Notes: generated by a model from the sequence alone, not told the origin. Shown: positions 53,880-63,458, counted from the stretch's first letter. The stretch: DNA of 64,000 nucleotides from Selenomonas sp. (GCF_024699275.1 NZ_JAILPX010000041.1:25475-89474), one strand, 5' to 3'. A program made the numbers and translations.

Positions 53880-54818
53880 TTATTGCATGGCTTTCAAACG
53901 CTTATTGCGCAAACCGGTCAAAATTTTTTCCATATCACTGGGTACAGGTGCCGTAAAACACATTTCCTCTTTGGTCACGGGGTGAATCAGCGTCAGCCGC
54001 AGCGAATGCAGCGCCTGCCCATTGATGGCAAAAGGTGAAGCCTTCTTGGGCCCATACTTGGGATCATTGACCAGGGGATGCCCGATACTGGTCATATGGA
54101 CGCGAATCTGATGGGTACGCCCTGTTTCCAGCTGGCACTCCACCAGCGTATAAGCCCCAAACCGTTCCAACACCTTGAAATGCGTAACCGCTGGCTTACC
54201 ATTTTCCCGTACAATGGCCATCTTCTTTCGATCCATGGGATGACGTCCGATATCCCCCTTGATGATGCCCGCTTCTTCCTTAATATTCCCATGAACAATG
54301 GCCCAGTATGTACGATGCGCGGATTTCGTGCGAATCTGCTCAGCCAGGTCAAGATGCGCCACATCATTTTTCGCACAGACCATTACACCACTGGTATCCT
54401 TGTCCAGACGATGAACGATCCCGGGACGGATTTCCCCATTAATCCCAGATAAATCCTGGCAGTGATACAACAGCGCATTGACCAAAGTACCACTATATAC
54501 GCCAGAAGCTGGATGCACCACCATGCCCCGCGCTTTATTGACCACAATGATGTCCTTATCCTCATAGAGGATATCCAAGGGAATATCCTCGGGTTCCACG
54601 TTAATGGGTTCCGCTTTCGGTACAATCACCTGCACCTGCTCTCCGCCGTGCAGCTTGAAATTGGCCTTACGCTGCTGGTTATCCACCAACACAGCCCCTT
54701 GTTCAATCAGCTTCTGCACATGGGAGCGGGAAAGCTCCGGGCAGCAGCCCACCACGAACACATCCAATCGCTGTCCACTTTCTGCTGCTGTATATACCGT
54801 AGATTCCATATTATTCAT
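53880..54818 (-). CDS. RluD-type 23S rRNA pseudouridine synthase
   Basis: 312 residues from the ATG at 54818 (AAGGA 5 nt upstream), overlapping the lspA stop by 8 nt. An N-terminal S4 domain (QRLDVFVVGCCPELSRSHVQ) is followed by the catalytic domain with GIVHRLDKDTSGVMVCAK (catalytic Asp), ETGRTHQIRVHM and LHSLRLTLIHP. It should isomerise uridines in 23S rRNA helix 69 or an equivalent; the RluA/RluC/RluD subtype is not certain. Confidence 0.93.
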   Translation of the reverse strand: MNNMESTVYTAAESGQRLDVFVVGCCPELSRSHVQKLIEQGAVLVDNQQRKANFKLHGGEQVQVIVPKAEPINVEPEDIPLDILYEDKDIIVVNKARGMVVHPASGVYSGTLVNALLYHCQDLSGINGEIRPGIVHRLDKDTSGVMVCAKNDVAHLDLAEQIRTKSAHRTYWAIVHGNIKEEAGIIKGDIGRHPMDRKKMAIVRENGKPAVTHFKVLERFGAYTLVECQLETGRTHQIRVHMTSIGHPLVNDPKYGPKKASPFAINGQALHSLRLTLIHPVTKEEMCFTAPVPSDMEKILTGLRNKRLKAMQ

Positions 54819-55254
54819 CCGTTTCCTTTTCCTTGTAGAGTATGGCATAAATCATGCTGGCAACGCCCAGAACGATGGCAATATCGGCAATATTAAACAC
54901 CGGCCAAACCCGAAAGTCAAAAAAATCGATAACCAGTCCACTGCGCACCCGGTCAATAAGATTGCTGACCGAGCCGGACAACAAAGCTATGCAGCCATAA
55001 TGAAAGTACGCACACTGTTGTTTCAGTCGGGGATAATAAAAGCAAAAAGCAGCAATCATTGCTGCGCCAGCCAGGATAAAGAACCAACTCTGGTGGGGCA
55101 GGATACCAAAAGCAGCCCCTGGATTCAGGACATAAGTGATATGAAAGAAGCCCCCGACCACGGGAATGCTCTCTCCCGGAACCATGGTTAACGTGACTAA
55201 AGCTTTGACGAACTGGTCTAACGCCAGCAATACAATAAACAATCCCCCTGCCAA
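54811..55254 (-). CDS. lspA: Lipoprotein signal peptidase II
   Basis: 147 residues with four membrane helices, TTG start at 55254 after GGAGG. YVLNPGAAFGIL, the first catalytic Asp in GSVSNLIDRV (usually GAxGNLIDR; Asn and Asp are kept) and the second in FNIADIAIVLG are present. It removes signal peptides from prolipoproteins, such as the ModA-like lipoprotein encoded nearby. It lies 6 nt after divIVA. Confidence 0.95.
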   Translation of the reverse strand: MAGGLFIVLLALDQFVKALVTLTMVPGESIPVVGGFFHITYVLNPGAAFGILPHQSWFFILAGAAMIAAFCFYYPRLKQQCAYFHYGCIALLSGSVSNLIDRVRSGLVIDFFDFRVWPVFNIADIAIVLGVASMIYAILYKEKETDE

Positions 55255-55260
55255 CGTATC

Positions 55261-55890
55261 TTAGTCCTCCTGCTTTTCTCCAGCTGCCTGTTCCTCCCGC
55301 AAATCCTGCGCTTCATAGGGAACAGCCTGATGTTCCGTCACGGCTTTCTGCAAAGCTTCCGCCTGGGTCCCCACAGTCTTCTTCTCCTGTTCTTCCTTTT
55401 CGGGATCCGGCAGCTGCGACAAGGTTTCATCAATGATGGCCAACTCCGATTCCATGGTAACCTTGACCTTGCGCAGGAAATTATTCTTTTCACGCACCAG
55501 ACGATCGTACTCCGCTACAATCACCTGGGCCTTAGTCTTCGCATCCTCGATGAGTTTCGCCGCCTTCATCTCCGCTTCCTGCACCTTATTGGCACATTCC
55601 TTAGCGGTGTTCTCCCGCGTTTCCTCTGCATTCTTGCGGGCGTTGCTGGTAACTTCCTCTGCCGTTTTCTGCGCCACCAGCAGCGTATCCTTCAAGTTCT
55701 GCTCCAACTGCTGATACTGCTCATTATCCTTCTTAGCCCGGTCCAACTCTTCTTTCAGCCGATCATTTTCCCGAAAGAGCTTTTCATAATCGTTTACCAC
55801 TTTATCCAGGAAATCATCGATTTCATCCTCGTTATAACCACGAAAACTACGCTTGAAATCCTTGTTGTGTATGTCCATTGGTGTAAGCAA
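55261..55890 (-). CDS. divIVA: DivIVA/Wag31-family cell-division/polar protein
   Basis: 209 residues from a TTG at 55890 (AGGGG 9 nt upstream). The N-terminal membrane-curvature domain begins [20 protein letters not shown] with [18 protein letters not shown], then a long coiled coil rich in Glu/Lys/Ala to about residue 165 and an acidic tail. DivIVA marks curved membrane at poles and septa. In many Firmicutes it follows ylmH; here the next gene upstream on that strand is a YlmH-like gene 7.7 kb away, beyond the molybdenum operon. Confidence 0.95.
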   Translation of the reverse strand: MLTPMDIHNKDFKRSFRGYNEDEIDDFLDKVVNDYEKLFRENDRLKEELDRAKKDNEQYQQLEQNLKDTLLVAQKTAEEVTSNARKNAEETRENTAKECANKVQEAEMKAAKLIEDAKTKAQVIVAEYDRLVREKNNFLRKVKVTMESELAIIDETLSQLPDPEKEEQEKKTVGTQAEALQKAVTEHQAVPYEAQDLREEQAAGEKQED

Positions 55891-56036
55891 AATGATTATC
55901 CCCTATCTATATGGCATATTTCCTGCCAGTTTTTATCAATACTCATTTATCTTATCATATTTCTGGTTAAAAACAAAGGCACCGCCACAAAATGCAAAAG
56001 TATTTTTAGCCTGCCTAACTACAATCCCCGTTCATC

Positions 56037-56065
56037 TTGTCAACCCCCCCAACGTCTGCTAAACT
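56037..56065 (+). promoter_or_regulatory. Promoter of the molybdenum operon
   Basis: TTGTCA (56037-56042), 17 nt, TAAACT (56060-56065), about 20 nt before the first conserved riboswitch bases. Confidence 0.7.
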
Positions 56066-56084
56066 AAGAACAAGTCATATACAT

Positions 56085-56275
56085 ATCCCTCCGAGCAAAA
56101 GTGCCTAAAGCTTTTCGCCATGGTACTGCGCCTGTTCAGCACTTGTCATGAACACCGGGTGACAGGGGAAACACTGCCGCCTTCCGTATTTGAAAAGGAG
56201 TGAGATAGTTCTATTTCTCATGCACAAAACAGGACTATCCTTCTGTCATTTGCGGAGGGATAGTCTGTTTTTATG
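56085..56275 (+). ncRNA. Molybdenum-cofactor (Moco) RNA motif riboswitch with terminator
   Basis: Conserved blocks of the Moco RNA motif as I recall it appear in order: CTCCGAGC (56089-56096), GTGCC, GCCATGGTACTGC (about 56117-56129), CACCGGGTGACAGGGG, then ACACTGCCGCCTTCCGTA ending near 56188. A terminator follows: GGACTATCC (56232-56240) pairs with GGGATAGTC, then TGTTTTT. GATAGTTC at 56204-56211 can pair with GGACTATC (56232-56239) instead, a ready antiterminator. The aptamer is expected to sense Moco (or the tungsten form) and stop the operon when it is plentiful. Confidence 0.82.
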
Positions 56276-56288
56276 AGGAGCATTTACC

Positions 56289-57086
56289 TTGAAAAAATAT
56301 TTAGCAGGGCTGCTGGCAATCCTGACCCTACTCACTTTAACTGGCTGCGGAAAGCAAAATTCTGCAGCGCCCTCAACGGAAAAAACATCACCTACTGTGG
56401 AGCTGCATGTGGCGGCGGCTGCCAGCCTTACCGATGTTCTAAAGGAACTGTCTGCAGCCTATACGCAGGAGCACCCGGAAGTACAGCTCACCTTTAACTT
56501 CGGCAGCAGCGGCGCTCTGCAGCAGGCCATTGAAAATGGTGGCAACGCAGACCTCTTTTTCTCTGCTGCGCAAAAACAGATGGATGCCCTGGAAGAATCC
56601 GGCAATCTGGCAGAGGGCACCCGCAGAGATTTATGGGAAAACACCGTGGTACTAATTGTGCCTCAAGATAGCAAAACTGACTTAAACGCTTTTGCTGACC
56701 TCACCCGCCCGGAACTAAAACACATTGCTCTTGGAGAACCCAGGGGCGTACCTGTAGGCCAGTATACCGCAGAAATCCTGAGCCATTTGGGAATTGCCGC
56801 CGATGTGCAGGCAAAAGCCGTCTATGGTTCTGATGTGCGCCAGGTACTGACCTGGGTAGCCGCAGGGGAAGCGGACTGCGGAGTGGTCTATGCCACCGAT
56901 GCTGCCATTGCCCCCCAGGTAAAAATAGCAGCCCAGGCACCGGCAGGTTCCCATACCCCTGTTATCTATTCAGCCGCCGTTATCAAAACCACCAGTCACC
57001 TGCCGGAAGCCAAGGCTTTTTTGGCTTTTGCTGCGTCTAATCAGGGCAGGTCTATATTCACAAAATACGGTTTTGTTTGTAAGTGA
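56289..57086 (+). CDS. modA: ModA, molybdate-binding lipoprotein of an ABC transporter
   Basis: 265 residues from a TTG at 56289 (GAGGAG 8 nt upstream). A lipoprotein signal (LLAILTLLTLTGC) tethers it to the outer face of the membrane. The mature part has HVAAAASLTDVLKEL, TFNFGSSGALQQAIENG and ALGEPRGVPVGQYTAEIL, the ModA substrate-binding pattern. It captures molybdate (or tungstate). First gene after the Moco riboswitch. Confidence 0.95.
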   Translation: MKKYLAGLLAILTLLTLTGCGKQNSAAPSTEKTSPTVELHVAAAASLTDVLKELSAAYTQEHPEVQLTFNFGSSGALQQAIENGGNADLFFSAAQKQMDALEESGNLAEGTRRDLWENTVVLIVPQDSKTDLNAFADLTRPELKHIALGEPRGVPVGQYTAEILSHLGIAADVQAKAVYGSDVRQVLTWVAAGEADCGVVYATDAAIAPQVKIAAQAPAGSHTPVIYSAAVIKTTSHLPEAKAFLAFAASNQGRSIFTKYGFVCK

Positions 57087-57094
57087 GGAAATTT

Positions 57095-58141
57095 ATGGAA
57101 CTGACTGTTTCCCTGGAAAAAAAGCTGCGGGACTTCACCCTGCGGGCTGAATTTTCCTTACAGGATGAGGTCTTTGCCCTGTTGGGCGCTTCCGGCTGTG
57201 GCAAGAGCATGACCTTAAAGTGCATTGCCGGCATTGAACGGCCTGACAAGGGACGCATTGTACTGGACGGCAAAGTTCTCTTTGACCATGAACAGGGGAT
57301 AGACCTGCCGCCCCAACAGCGGCAAATCGGATATCTCTTTCAAAACTACGCCCTCTTTCCCAATATGACCATTGCGGAAAATCTGCGCTTTGTCATGCAG
57401 AGGCATAAAACGGACTGCACTGCCAAACTGCAGGAACTATTAAGCAGATTCCAGCTCAATGACCTGAAGAACGCTTATCCTGCTGCCCTTTCCGGGGGAC
57501 AGCAGCAACGGGCAGCCCTGGCTCGCATCCTGGCTGCACAAGCCAAACTGTTACTACTGGATGAACCCTTCGCAGCATTGGACAGTTATCTCAAATGGCA
57601 GTTGGAAACAGAACTGCTGGATATCCTGCCATCTTACGGCGGCAGAGCAATTTTAGTTTCCCATGACCGCGGGGAAGTCTACCGGCTGGCAGATAAAGCT
57701 GCCATCATCAGCCAGGGACAAATGGAACGTGCCCAGGACACCAAATCCCTTTTTCATCATCCGCAGACACTGGCAGCTACCCTGCTGACTGGCTGCAAAA
57801 ACATTTCCCGCGCCCACCGGATTGACAACTGTCACATCTATGCCGCTGACTGGGATTTGACTTTGAAGACCACGGCAGCCCCCTCCCCTCAGGTAAAGTA
57901 CACCGCTATCCGGGCACATTTTCTATCAGCACAGAAAACGCCCACGGGGGAAAATGTTTTTCCCATGGAAGTTGTACGGGTAATTGAGGACACTTTTTCC
58001 GTCATCATCATGGTGCGCCCCCGGGGAAAGACCGTCCGCCCCCTGCGTTGGGAACTGCCCAAGGAGCATTGGCAGGAATTAAACGCCGGGGAACTTTACC
58101 TTTGCCTTCCCCCGGAACAACTGATGCTTCTGCATAGCTAG
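57095..58141 (+). CDS. modC: ModC, molybdate ABC transporter ATP-binding protein
   Basis: 348 residues from the ATG at 57095 (GAGG 6 nt upstream). Walker A is GASGCGKSM, the Q-loop is LFQNYALFPNM, the signature is LSGGQQQRAALARIL, Walker B is LLLLDEPFAALD and the switch His is in LVSHDRGEVYRLAD. The C-terminal about 110 residues form a TOBE/Mop-like domain. ATP hydrolysis drives molybdate import with ModB. It lies before modB, whereas the common order is modA-modB-modC. Confidence 0.94.
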   Translation: MELTVSLEKKLRDFTLRAEFSLQDEVFALLGASGCGKSMTLKCIAGIERPDKGRIVLDGKVLFDHEQGIDLPPQQRQIGYLFQNYALFPNMTIAENLRFVMQRHKTDCTAKLQELLSRFQLNDLKNAYPAALSGGQQQRAALARILAAQAKLLLLDEPFAALDSYLKWQLETELLDILPSYGGRAILVSHDRGEVYRLADKAAIISQGQMERAQDTKSLFHHPQTLAATLLTGCKNISRAHRIDNCHIYAADWDLTLKTTAAPSPQVKYTAIRAHFLSAQKTPTGENVFPMEVVRVIEDTFSVIIMVRPRGKTVRPLRWELPKEHWQELNAGELYLCLPPEQLMLLHS

Positions 58142-58152
58142 GAGGTGCACTG

Positions 58153-58818
58153 ATGCCTGACTGGAGTCCTCTGATTATCACCCTAAAAACCGCCCTTACC
58201 GCTACCTTCATCACCTTCTTTGGCGGCATTGCCCTGGCCTACTGCGTAGTGCGAATGCGCAGATGGCAGGGGCTGATGGATGCCCTGATAACCCTGCCCC
58301 TGGTGCTTCCTCCTACCGTGGTGGGCTTTTTCCTGCTGCTCTTTTTGGGCAAACGCAGTGCCATCGGTAAGCTTTTGCTGCAATTGGATATCCGCCTGGT
58401 ATTCACCTGGCAAGCAGCAGTTATTGCCGCCGTGGTGGTATCCCTGCCCTTAATGTACCGCACCGCCCGAGGAGCCTTTGCGCAGTTGGACAGAAATATC
58501 ATTTACGCCGCCCGCACTCTGGGCGTATCCGAATGGCGCATTTTCTGGCACATTCTCCTGCCCAATGCCCGGCAGGGAATACTGGCTGGGCTGGTACTGT
58601 CCTTTACCCGGGCTCTGGGGGAATTTGGAGCCACCATCATGTTTGCCGGCAATATTCCCGGTCGCACACAGACCATGTCCACTGCCATCTACGCCGCCGT
58701 TCAAGCCAATGACTACGACCTGGCAGGTGAATGGTCCGCCGGTCTCGTCATCTTTTCCCTGTTCTTCGTGCTTGCCATGAATCTCTGGCTGACCCGGCAG
58801 GAGCAAAAAATCTTGTGA
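58153..58818 (+). CDS. modB: ModB, molybdate ABC transporter permease
   Basis: 221 residues with about five to six membrane helices, AGGAGG before the ATG. LITLPLVLPPTVVGFFLLLFLG near residue 40 and the ATPase-coupling EAA loop (AARTLGVSEWRIFWHILLPN) are typical of ModB. It forms the inner-membrane channel for molybdate. Confidence 0.95.
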   Translation: MPDWSPLIITLKTALTATFITFFGGIALAYCVVRMRRWQGLMDALITLPLVLPPTVVGFFLLLFLGKRSAIGKLLLQLDIRLVFTWQAAVIAAVVVSLPLMYRTARGAFAQLDRNIIYAARTLGVSEWRIFWHILLPNARQGILAGLVLSFTRALGEFGATIMFAGNIPGRTQTMSTAIYAAVQANDYDLAGEWSAGLVIFSLFFVLAMNLWLTRQEQKIL

Positions 58819-58834
58819 TTTTAGGAGAAACAAC

Positions 58835-59863
58835 ATGAAAGAAATAAAAACCACCGAAGCCATAGGTCATATTCTCTGCCACGACCTCACCCAGATTATC
58901 AAAGGAGTCACCAAGGATGCCCGGTTCCGCAAAGGGCATGTAATCACCGAGGAAGATATTCCCGTGCTCCTGTCCATGGGCAAAGAGCACCTCTTCGTCT
59001 GGGAAAACAACGAAAACATACTCCACGAAGATGATGCCGCCGAAATCCTGCGGGCTGTCTGTCAGGGTCCGGGCATACATGCCTCGGCACCCAAGGAAGG
59101 AAAAATCGAACTCATCGCTCAATATGACGGCGTGCTAAAAATTGACCTTGAACGTCTGGATGCACTTAACGATCAAGATGAGATTACCATCGCCACCCTG
59201 CCCCAGTATATGCCCGTAAAATCCGGTATGAAGCTCGCAGGTATGCGGGTAATCCCTCTGGTCATCGCCAAGGAAAAAATGGCCCATGCACGTAAAACAG
59301 CAGGTGACAAGCCCCTGTTGGAACTCTGTCCCTACCATCATTTAAAAGTCGGTGTCATCACCACTGGCAATGAGGTTTATAAGGGCTTAATCGAGGATAC
59401 CTTCACCCCGGTGGTGGCTGCCAAACTGCAAAAATACGGTCTGGAAATCCATGAACACCGCCTGACAGACGATAATCCCCAGCACACCCTGACACACATC
59501 CGGGAACTTTTACAGCTGGACATGGATATGATTATCTGTACCGGCGGCATGAGCGTAGACCCGGATGACAGGACCCCGGCTGCCATCAAAGCCAGCGGCG
59601 CCGAAATCGTCACCTACGGTGCCCCGGTGCTGCCTGGCGCCATGTTTCTGCTCGCCTACTATCAGTCCCAGTCCAAAAAAGTCCCCATTCTGGGACTGCC
59701 TGGCTGTGTCATGTACGCCGCCACTACTATTTTTGATATCGTTCTGCCGCGGCTGGCAGCAGGCATCCCGGTCAGCCGCCGGGATATCCGTAGACTGGGC
59801 GCTGGCGGTCTCTGCATGAACTGCCCAGTCTGCCATTATCCCAACTGCAGCTTTGGAAAGTGA
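58835..59863 (+). CDS. MoeA-like molybdopterin-binding protein with a Cys-rich tail
   Basis: 342 residues, shorter than MoeA (about 400). The molybdopterin-binding MoaB/Mog-type domain (about 165-310) has VGVITTGNEVYKGL, IICTGGMSVDPDDRTP and ILGLPGCVMYAATTIFD. The N-terminal part (about 1-160) is unlike the MoeA N-terminus but keeps the VTKDARFRKGHVI region. The last 16 residues hold four Cys (CMNCPVCHYPNC), likely a metal or cluster site. It may insert molybdenum or help mature a Moco enzyme; the exact step is not known. Confidence 0.82.
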   Translation: MKEIKTTEAIGHILCHDLTQIIKGVTKDARFRKGHVITEEDIPVLLSMGKEHLFVWENNENILHEDDAAEILRAVCQGPGIHASAPKEGKIELIAQYDGVLKIDLERLDALNDQDEITIATLPQYMPVKSGMKLAGMRVIPLVIAKEKMAHARKTAGDKPLLELCPYHHLKVGVITTGNEVYKGLIEDTFTPVVAAKLQKYGLEIHEHRLTDDNPQHTLTHIRELLQLDMDMIICTGGMSVDPDDRTPAAIKASGAEIVTYGAPVLPGAMFLLAYYQSQSKKVPILGLPGCVMYAATTIFDIVLPRLAAGIPVSRRDIRRLGAGGLCMNCPVCHYPNCSFGK

Positions 59864-59873
59864 GGTATTGAGC

Positions 59874-60860
59874 ATGTACGATGATTTAGGCAGACGCATC
59901 GAGTACGTGCGCATCTCGGTAACAGACCTCTGTAACCTCCGCTGCCGTTACTGCATGCCCGAAGCAGGCATCCCAAAACTGCGCCATGAAGATATCCTCT
60001 CTTATGAGGAAATCCTGCGGCTGGTTCATTGCTTTGCCCGTCTGGGCGCAAAAAAAATCCGCCTTACCGGTGGTGAGCCGCTGATACGGGAAGGGCTTTT
60101 AGACCTTATTCACAGACTAAAAGCTGTCCCGGGTATCGAAAAAGTCGTTCTCACCACCAACGGTGTACTGCTGCCCCAAATGGCAGATAAACTGAAAGCT
60201 GCCGGACTGGACTATATAAATGTCAGCCTGGATACCCTGGATGCGGCGACCTTCTTTCGTCTCACACGCCGACAGGACCTGACAGCCGTAAAAAAAGGGT
60301 TACAGGCGTTAAAAGATGCGGGCTTTAAACATACCCGCATCAACTGCATTCCCTTGCGGGGTATCAACGAAACCGATATTCCCCGGCTGGCAGAGTTTGC
60401 CCGCGACGAAGAAATAAACGTCCGCTTTATTGCGCTCATGCCTGTAGGCTGTGCCTATGAAGCCGGACTGGAACGCATCCCTATGGCAGAAGTAAAAAAC
60501 ATCCTGCAAACCGCTTTCGGTCCCTTGGAAAAAACTGCCGCCCGCGAAAGTTTTTGGGGACCGGCAGAGTATGTGCAGCCTCCAGGCTTTACCGGAAAAA
60601 TTGGCTTTATTGACGCCATGGAGCATAAATTTTGTGCCTCCTGTAACCGCCTGCGGCTTACAGCGGAGGGCTTTTTAAAACTGTGCCTGCACAGCTCCCA
60701 GGGACTTGATTTGCGCTCCCTGCTCCGCAGCGGCATCACCGATGACGCTCTCTGTCAAGCCATAGCTGCCGCCGTCAGAAAAAAACCCGCGGAACACCAA
60801 TTCGCAGCAGCCCATCCCAATACACGGGATAAACGCTATATGTATCAGGTAGGAGGTTAA
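59874..60860 (+). CDS. moaA: GTP 3',8-cyclase MoaA
   Basis: 328 residues from the ATG at 59874 (GAGG 8 nt upstream). The radical-SAM cluster motif is CNLRCRYCMPE (about residue 24), followed by IRLTGGEPLIREGL and VVLTTNGVLLPQM. The C-terminal cluster has CASCNRLRLTAEGFLKLCLHS, the three-Cys set of MoaA. It makes the first Moco intermediate from GTP. The start overlaps or abuts the end of the MoeA-like gene. Confidence 0.97.
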   Translation: MYDDLGRRIEYVRISVTDLCNLRCRYCMPEAGIPKLRHEDILSYEEILRLVHCFARLGAKKIRLTGGEPLIREGLLDLIHRLKAVPGIEKVVLTTNGVLLPQMADKLKAAGLDYINVSLDTLDAATFFRLTRRQDLTAVKKGLQALKDAGFKHTRINCIPLRGINETDIPRLAEFARDEEINVRFIALMPVGCAYEAGLERIPMAEVKNILQTAFGPLEKTAARESFWGPAEYVQPPGFTGKIGFIDAMEHKFCASCNRLRLTAEGFLKLCLHSSQGLDLRSLLRSGITDDALCQAIAAAVRKKPAEHQFAAAHPNTRDKRYMYQVGG

Positions 60861-60868
60861 TAGCAATT

Positions 60869-61807
60869 ATGAGCACATTCAGCGGTACCATTAAAGCGAT
60901 TTGTATAAGCGAAAAAAAGGGCACTTGTAAACGCCCTGTAGAAGAAGCCCTCTTTATCACTGAACATGGGCTAAAAGGAGATGCCCATGCCGGCAGCTGG
61001 CACCGCCAGGTGAGTTTCCTGGCGCTCGAAGAAATCGAAGCCTTCCGCCGCCGGGGTGGCAGCGCAGCGCTCGGAGACTTTGGCGAAAACATCGTAACCG
61101 AAGGCATTCCCCTGGACACGCTGTCGGTGGGAACCAGACTAAAAGCCGGTGAAGTGTATTTTGAAATCACACAGATTGGTAAAAAATGCCATAGCCATTG
61201 TGCGATATTCAAACGGACAGGAGACTGCATTATGCCCCGCAAAGGGGTTTTTGGCAGGGTTCTCCATGGCGGGAAACTTACTGCCGGAGATGTCCTCACC
61301 GTAACCGGGGAGAAACTCTCCCTTGAAGCAGCCGTCATCACCGCCAGTGACAAAGGTTCCCGGGGCGAACGGGAAGACATTAGCGGGGCTGCGGCCGAAT
61401 CCCTGCTGCAAAAAGCTGGCTATACCAAAATTTACCGGGACATACTCCCCGATGAACAGGACCAGCTGGCAGCAAAAATGCGCGAATATGCCGACCAGGG
61501 GGTCGCCCTGATTCTCACCACCGGTGGCACCGGCTTTGCCCCCAGAGACGTAACCCCGGAGGCAACTTTGGAAGTCTGTGAACGGCTGGCTCCGGGAATT
61601 CCCGAAGCTATGCGCGCCATGTCGTTAAAAATTACGCCCCGCGCCATGCTGAGCCGGGCAGTCGCCGGCATTCATAAGCGCAGTCTGATTGTCAACCTCC
61701 CCGGCAGCCCTAAAGCTGTGACGGAATGTCTGGACTTTATCCTGCCCTCCCTGAGTCACGGTCTGGATATCCTGCGGGGCGAAGCCAACGAATGTGCCCG
61801 CCACTAA
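60869..61807 (+). CDS. MOSC domain fused to MogA/MoaB-type molybdopterin adenylyltransferase
   Basis: 312 residues in two parts. About 1-150 is a MOSC domain (GDAHAGSWHRQVSFLALEEIE, GDFGENIVTEGIPL, GKKCHSHCAIFKRTGDCIM with a Cys pair). About 155-312 is a MogA/MoaB domain (AAVITASDKGSRGEREDISG, LTTGGTGFAPRDVTPEAT, NLPGSPKAVTECLDFILPSL). MogA adenylates molybdopterin before metal insertion; MOSC domains bind Moco or carry sulfur. The ATG at 60869 follows AGGAGG by 12 nt. Confidence 0.92.
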   Translation: MSTFSGTIKAICISEKKGTCKRPVEEALFITEHGLKGDAHAGSWHRQVSFLALEEIEAFRRRGGSAALGDFGENIVTEGIPLDTLSVGTRLKAGEVYFEITQIGKKCHSHCAIFKRTGDCIMPRKGVFGRVLHGGKLTAGDVLTVTGEKLSLEAAVITASDKGSRGEREDISGAAAESLLQKAGYTKIYRDILPDEQDQLAAKMREYADQGVALILTTGGTGFAPRDVTPEATLEVCERLAPGIPEAMRAMSLKITPRAMLSRAVAGIHKRSLIVNLPGSPKAVTECLDFILPSLSHGLDILRGEANECARH

Positions 61808-61822
61808 GATAAAGGAGCATCT

Positions 61823-62914
61823 ATGAATACGAACGAACTTGCCCTGTTGATTATCGCCGGGGGCAAAAGCTCCCGGATGGGGCAGGACAAACGCCGGCTC
61901 TCCTTGGGGGCGATGACTATGCTGGAACGAAATCTCGTTCAGGGAAAAGCCGCAGGTTTTGGGGAAATTTACCTCTGCGTCGAAGTCCGCAGTCCCTTCC
62001 TTAGCGAGCTGGCAGACAAATACGCAGTCACCCTGCTGACCGATAAAGCCCCTGGGCTAGGTCCCCTCTCCGGTTTGACCCAGGGACTGCATACCATGCA
62101 AAGTTCCTGGGGGCTTGCTATCGCGGGGGATATGCCCTTTATCGAGCTGGCAGCACTCTGCCGCTGGGGGCAGGAGCTGCCAACTGATGCCATGGCCCTA
62201 CTGCCTGTTGCTGCCGGACAGCTCCAGCCCCTGGCAGCCTTTTACCACGTTAAAACTGCTCCGCATTTTCAGCAGGCATTGACCCAAAATAGCCACAGCA
62301 TTCGGCAAGTGCTAAGCAGTTTTCCTCATCAGACACGAGCATACACCGGCTCCGCCGCCCATTTCTTCAACGTCAACACGCCAGCAGATTGGCGGCTTGC
62401 CCGGGGAAGAGCTGCTAACCTGCAAAGAAAAACGCCCCTTATCGCCATTACGGCACCCGCTTCAGGCACTGGCAAGACCACCTTTATCGAAAAACTGCTG
62501 TCCCTTCTCCATGCCCGGGGCATAAAAACAGGCGTAGTCAAAAGCGACTGCCACGGTTTCCAACTGGATATGCAGGGCAAAGACAGTTTCCGCTTTGCCC
62601 AGGCTGGTGCCCAAGGGGTGGCGGTAGTTTCTCCAGCAAGCTGGTTCATGGTACAAAAGACAGACCAGTCTGCTCCGCTGACAGAAATTACAGCCAACAT
62701 GCAGGGCATGGATTTAATTTTAACCGAAAGCCGCACCCAATATACCCTGCCGGCTATCTCCCTTTGGCGTGGTCAGGGACAGCCTATGACCGATGAACAG
62801 GTAACTGCGCTGTTTACTACTGACCCCCAATCTGATAATCACGATATATACGAATTTCACATAGACGATTGTAAAAAGGCGGTGGAAATATGTCTCTTTC
62901 TCATGGGACGCTAA
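61823..62914 (+). CDS. MobA-MobB fusion (molybdenum cofactor guanylyltransferase and GTPase adaptor)
   Basis: 363 residues in two parts. About 1-190 is Mob[20 protein letters not shown] (nucleotide loop), [12 protein letters not shown] and [16 protein letters not shown]. About 200-363 is MobB: a P-loop [29 protein letters not shown] and [10 protein letters not shown]. MobA adds GMP to form the bis-MGD cofactor used by DMSO-reductase-family enzymes. MobB is dispensable and helps. The fusion joins two usually separate proteins. AAGGAG precedes the ATG by 5 nt. Confidence 0.92.
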   Translation: MNTNELALLIIAGGKSSRMGQDKRRLSLGAMTMLERNLVQGKAAGFGEIYLCVEVRSPFLSELADKYAVTLLTDKAPGLGPLSGLTQGLHTMQSSWGLAIAGDMPFIELAALCRWGQELPTDAMALLPVAAGQLQPLAAFYHVKTAPHFQQALTQNSHSIRQVLSSFPHQTRAYTGSAAHFFNVNTPADWRLARGRAANLQRKTPLIAITAPASGTGKTTFIEKLLSLLHARGIKTGVVKSDCHGFQLDMQGKDSFRFAQAGAQGVAVVSPASWFMVQKTDQSAPLTEITANMQGMDLILTESRTQYTLPAISLWRGQGQPMTDEQVTALFTTDPQSDNHDIYEFHIDDCKKAVEICLFLMGR

Positions 62915-63402
62915 TCGATAATAATGTTGAACCAAAACTCAATCACTTCGATGCTACAGGTCAAGCTCACATGGTGGACGTCAGCCCCAAAAGCGAAACA
63001 GCCCGACGAGCTGTAGCTACCGGCTGCATCAAGGTAAGCCCTGAGGTTTACACAGTTATTGTCCAGGGCACAGCCCAAAAAGGGGATGTGCTGGGAGTTG
63101 CCAGACTGGCAGGAATTATGGCAGCAAAAAAAACCTCTGACCTGATTCCCCTGTGCCATCCCCTGCCCATTACCGGCTGCAGTGTGGATTTTACCCTGCT
63201 CCCCTCAGAATATACCATCAAAGCCACAGCTACGACAAAAATCACCGGTCGCACCGGGGTAGAAATGGAAGCTCTCTGTGCTGTAAGTACCGCCTTGCTC
63301 ACCATATATGATATGTGCAAAGCCCTGGACAAAGGCATGGAAATAACGGATATTCACCTGGAAGAAAAAGACGGCGGCAAAAGCGGTTCTTATCGACGCT
63401 AG
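62890..63402 (+). CDS. moaC: MoaC, cyclic pyranopterin monophosphate synthase
   Basis: 170 residues, ATG at 62890 overlapping the mobAB end by 25 nt. [20 protein letters not shown], the hexamer motif [31 protein letters not shown] and [12 protein letters not shown] are all MoaC hallmarks. It converts the MoaA product into cyclic pyranopterin monophosphate. No moaD or moaE follows, so the next step is encoded elsewhere. Confidence 0.96.
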   Translation: MSLSHGTLIDNNVEPKLNHFDATGQAHMVDVSPKSETARRAVATGCIKVSPEVYTVIVQGTAQKGDVLGVARLAGIMAAKKTSDLIPLCHPLPITGCSVDFTLLPSEYTIKATATTKITGRTGVEMEALCAVSTALLTIYDMCKALDKGMEITDIHLEEKDGGKSGSYRR

Positions 63403-63410
63403 ACCACGTT

Positions 63411-63452
63411 TTTAGAGGATGCGCAATCATTTGTGCATCCTCTCTTATTTTC
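63411..63452 (+). terminator. Terminator of the molybdenum operon
   Basis: AGAGGATGC (63414-63422) pairs with GCATCCTCT (63435-63443), with GCAA/TTGT continuing the stem, followed by TTATTTT. Confidence 0.85.
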
Positions 63453-63458
63453 ATAAAA

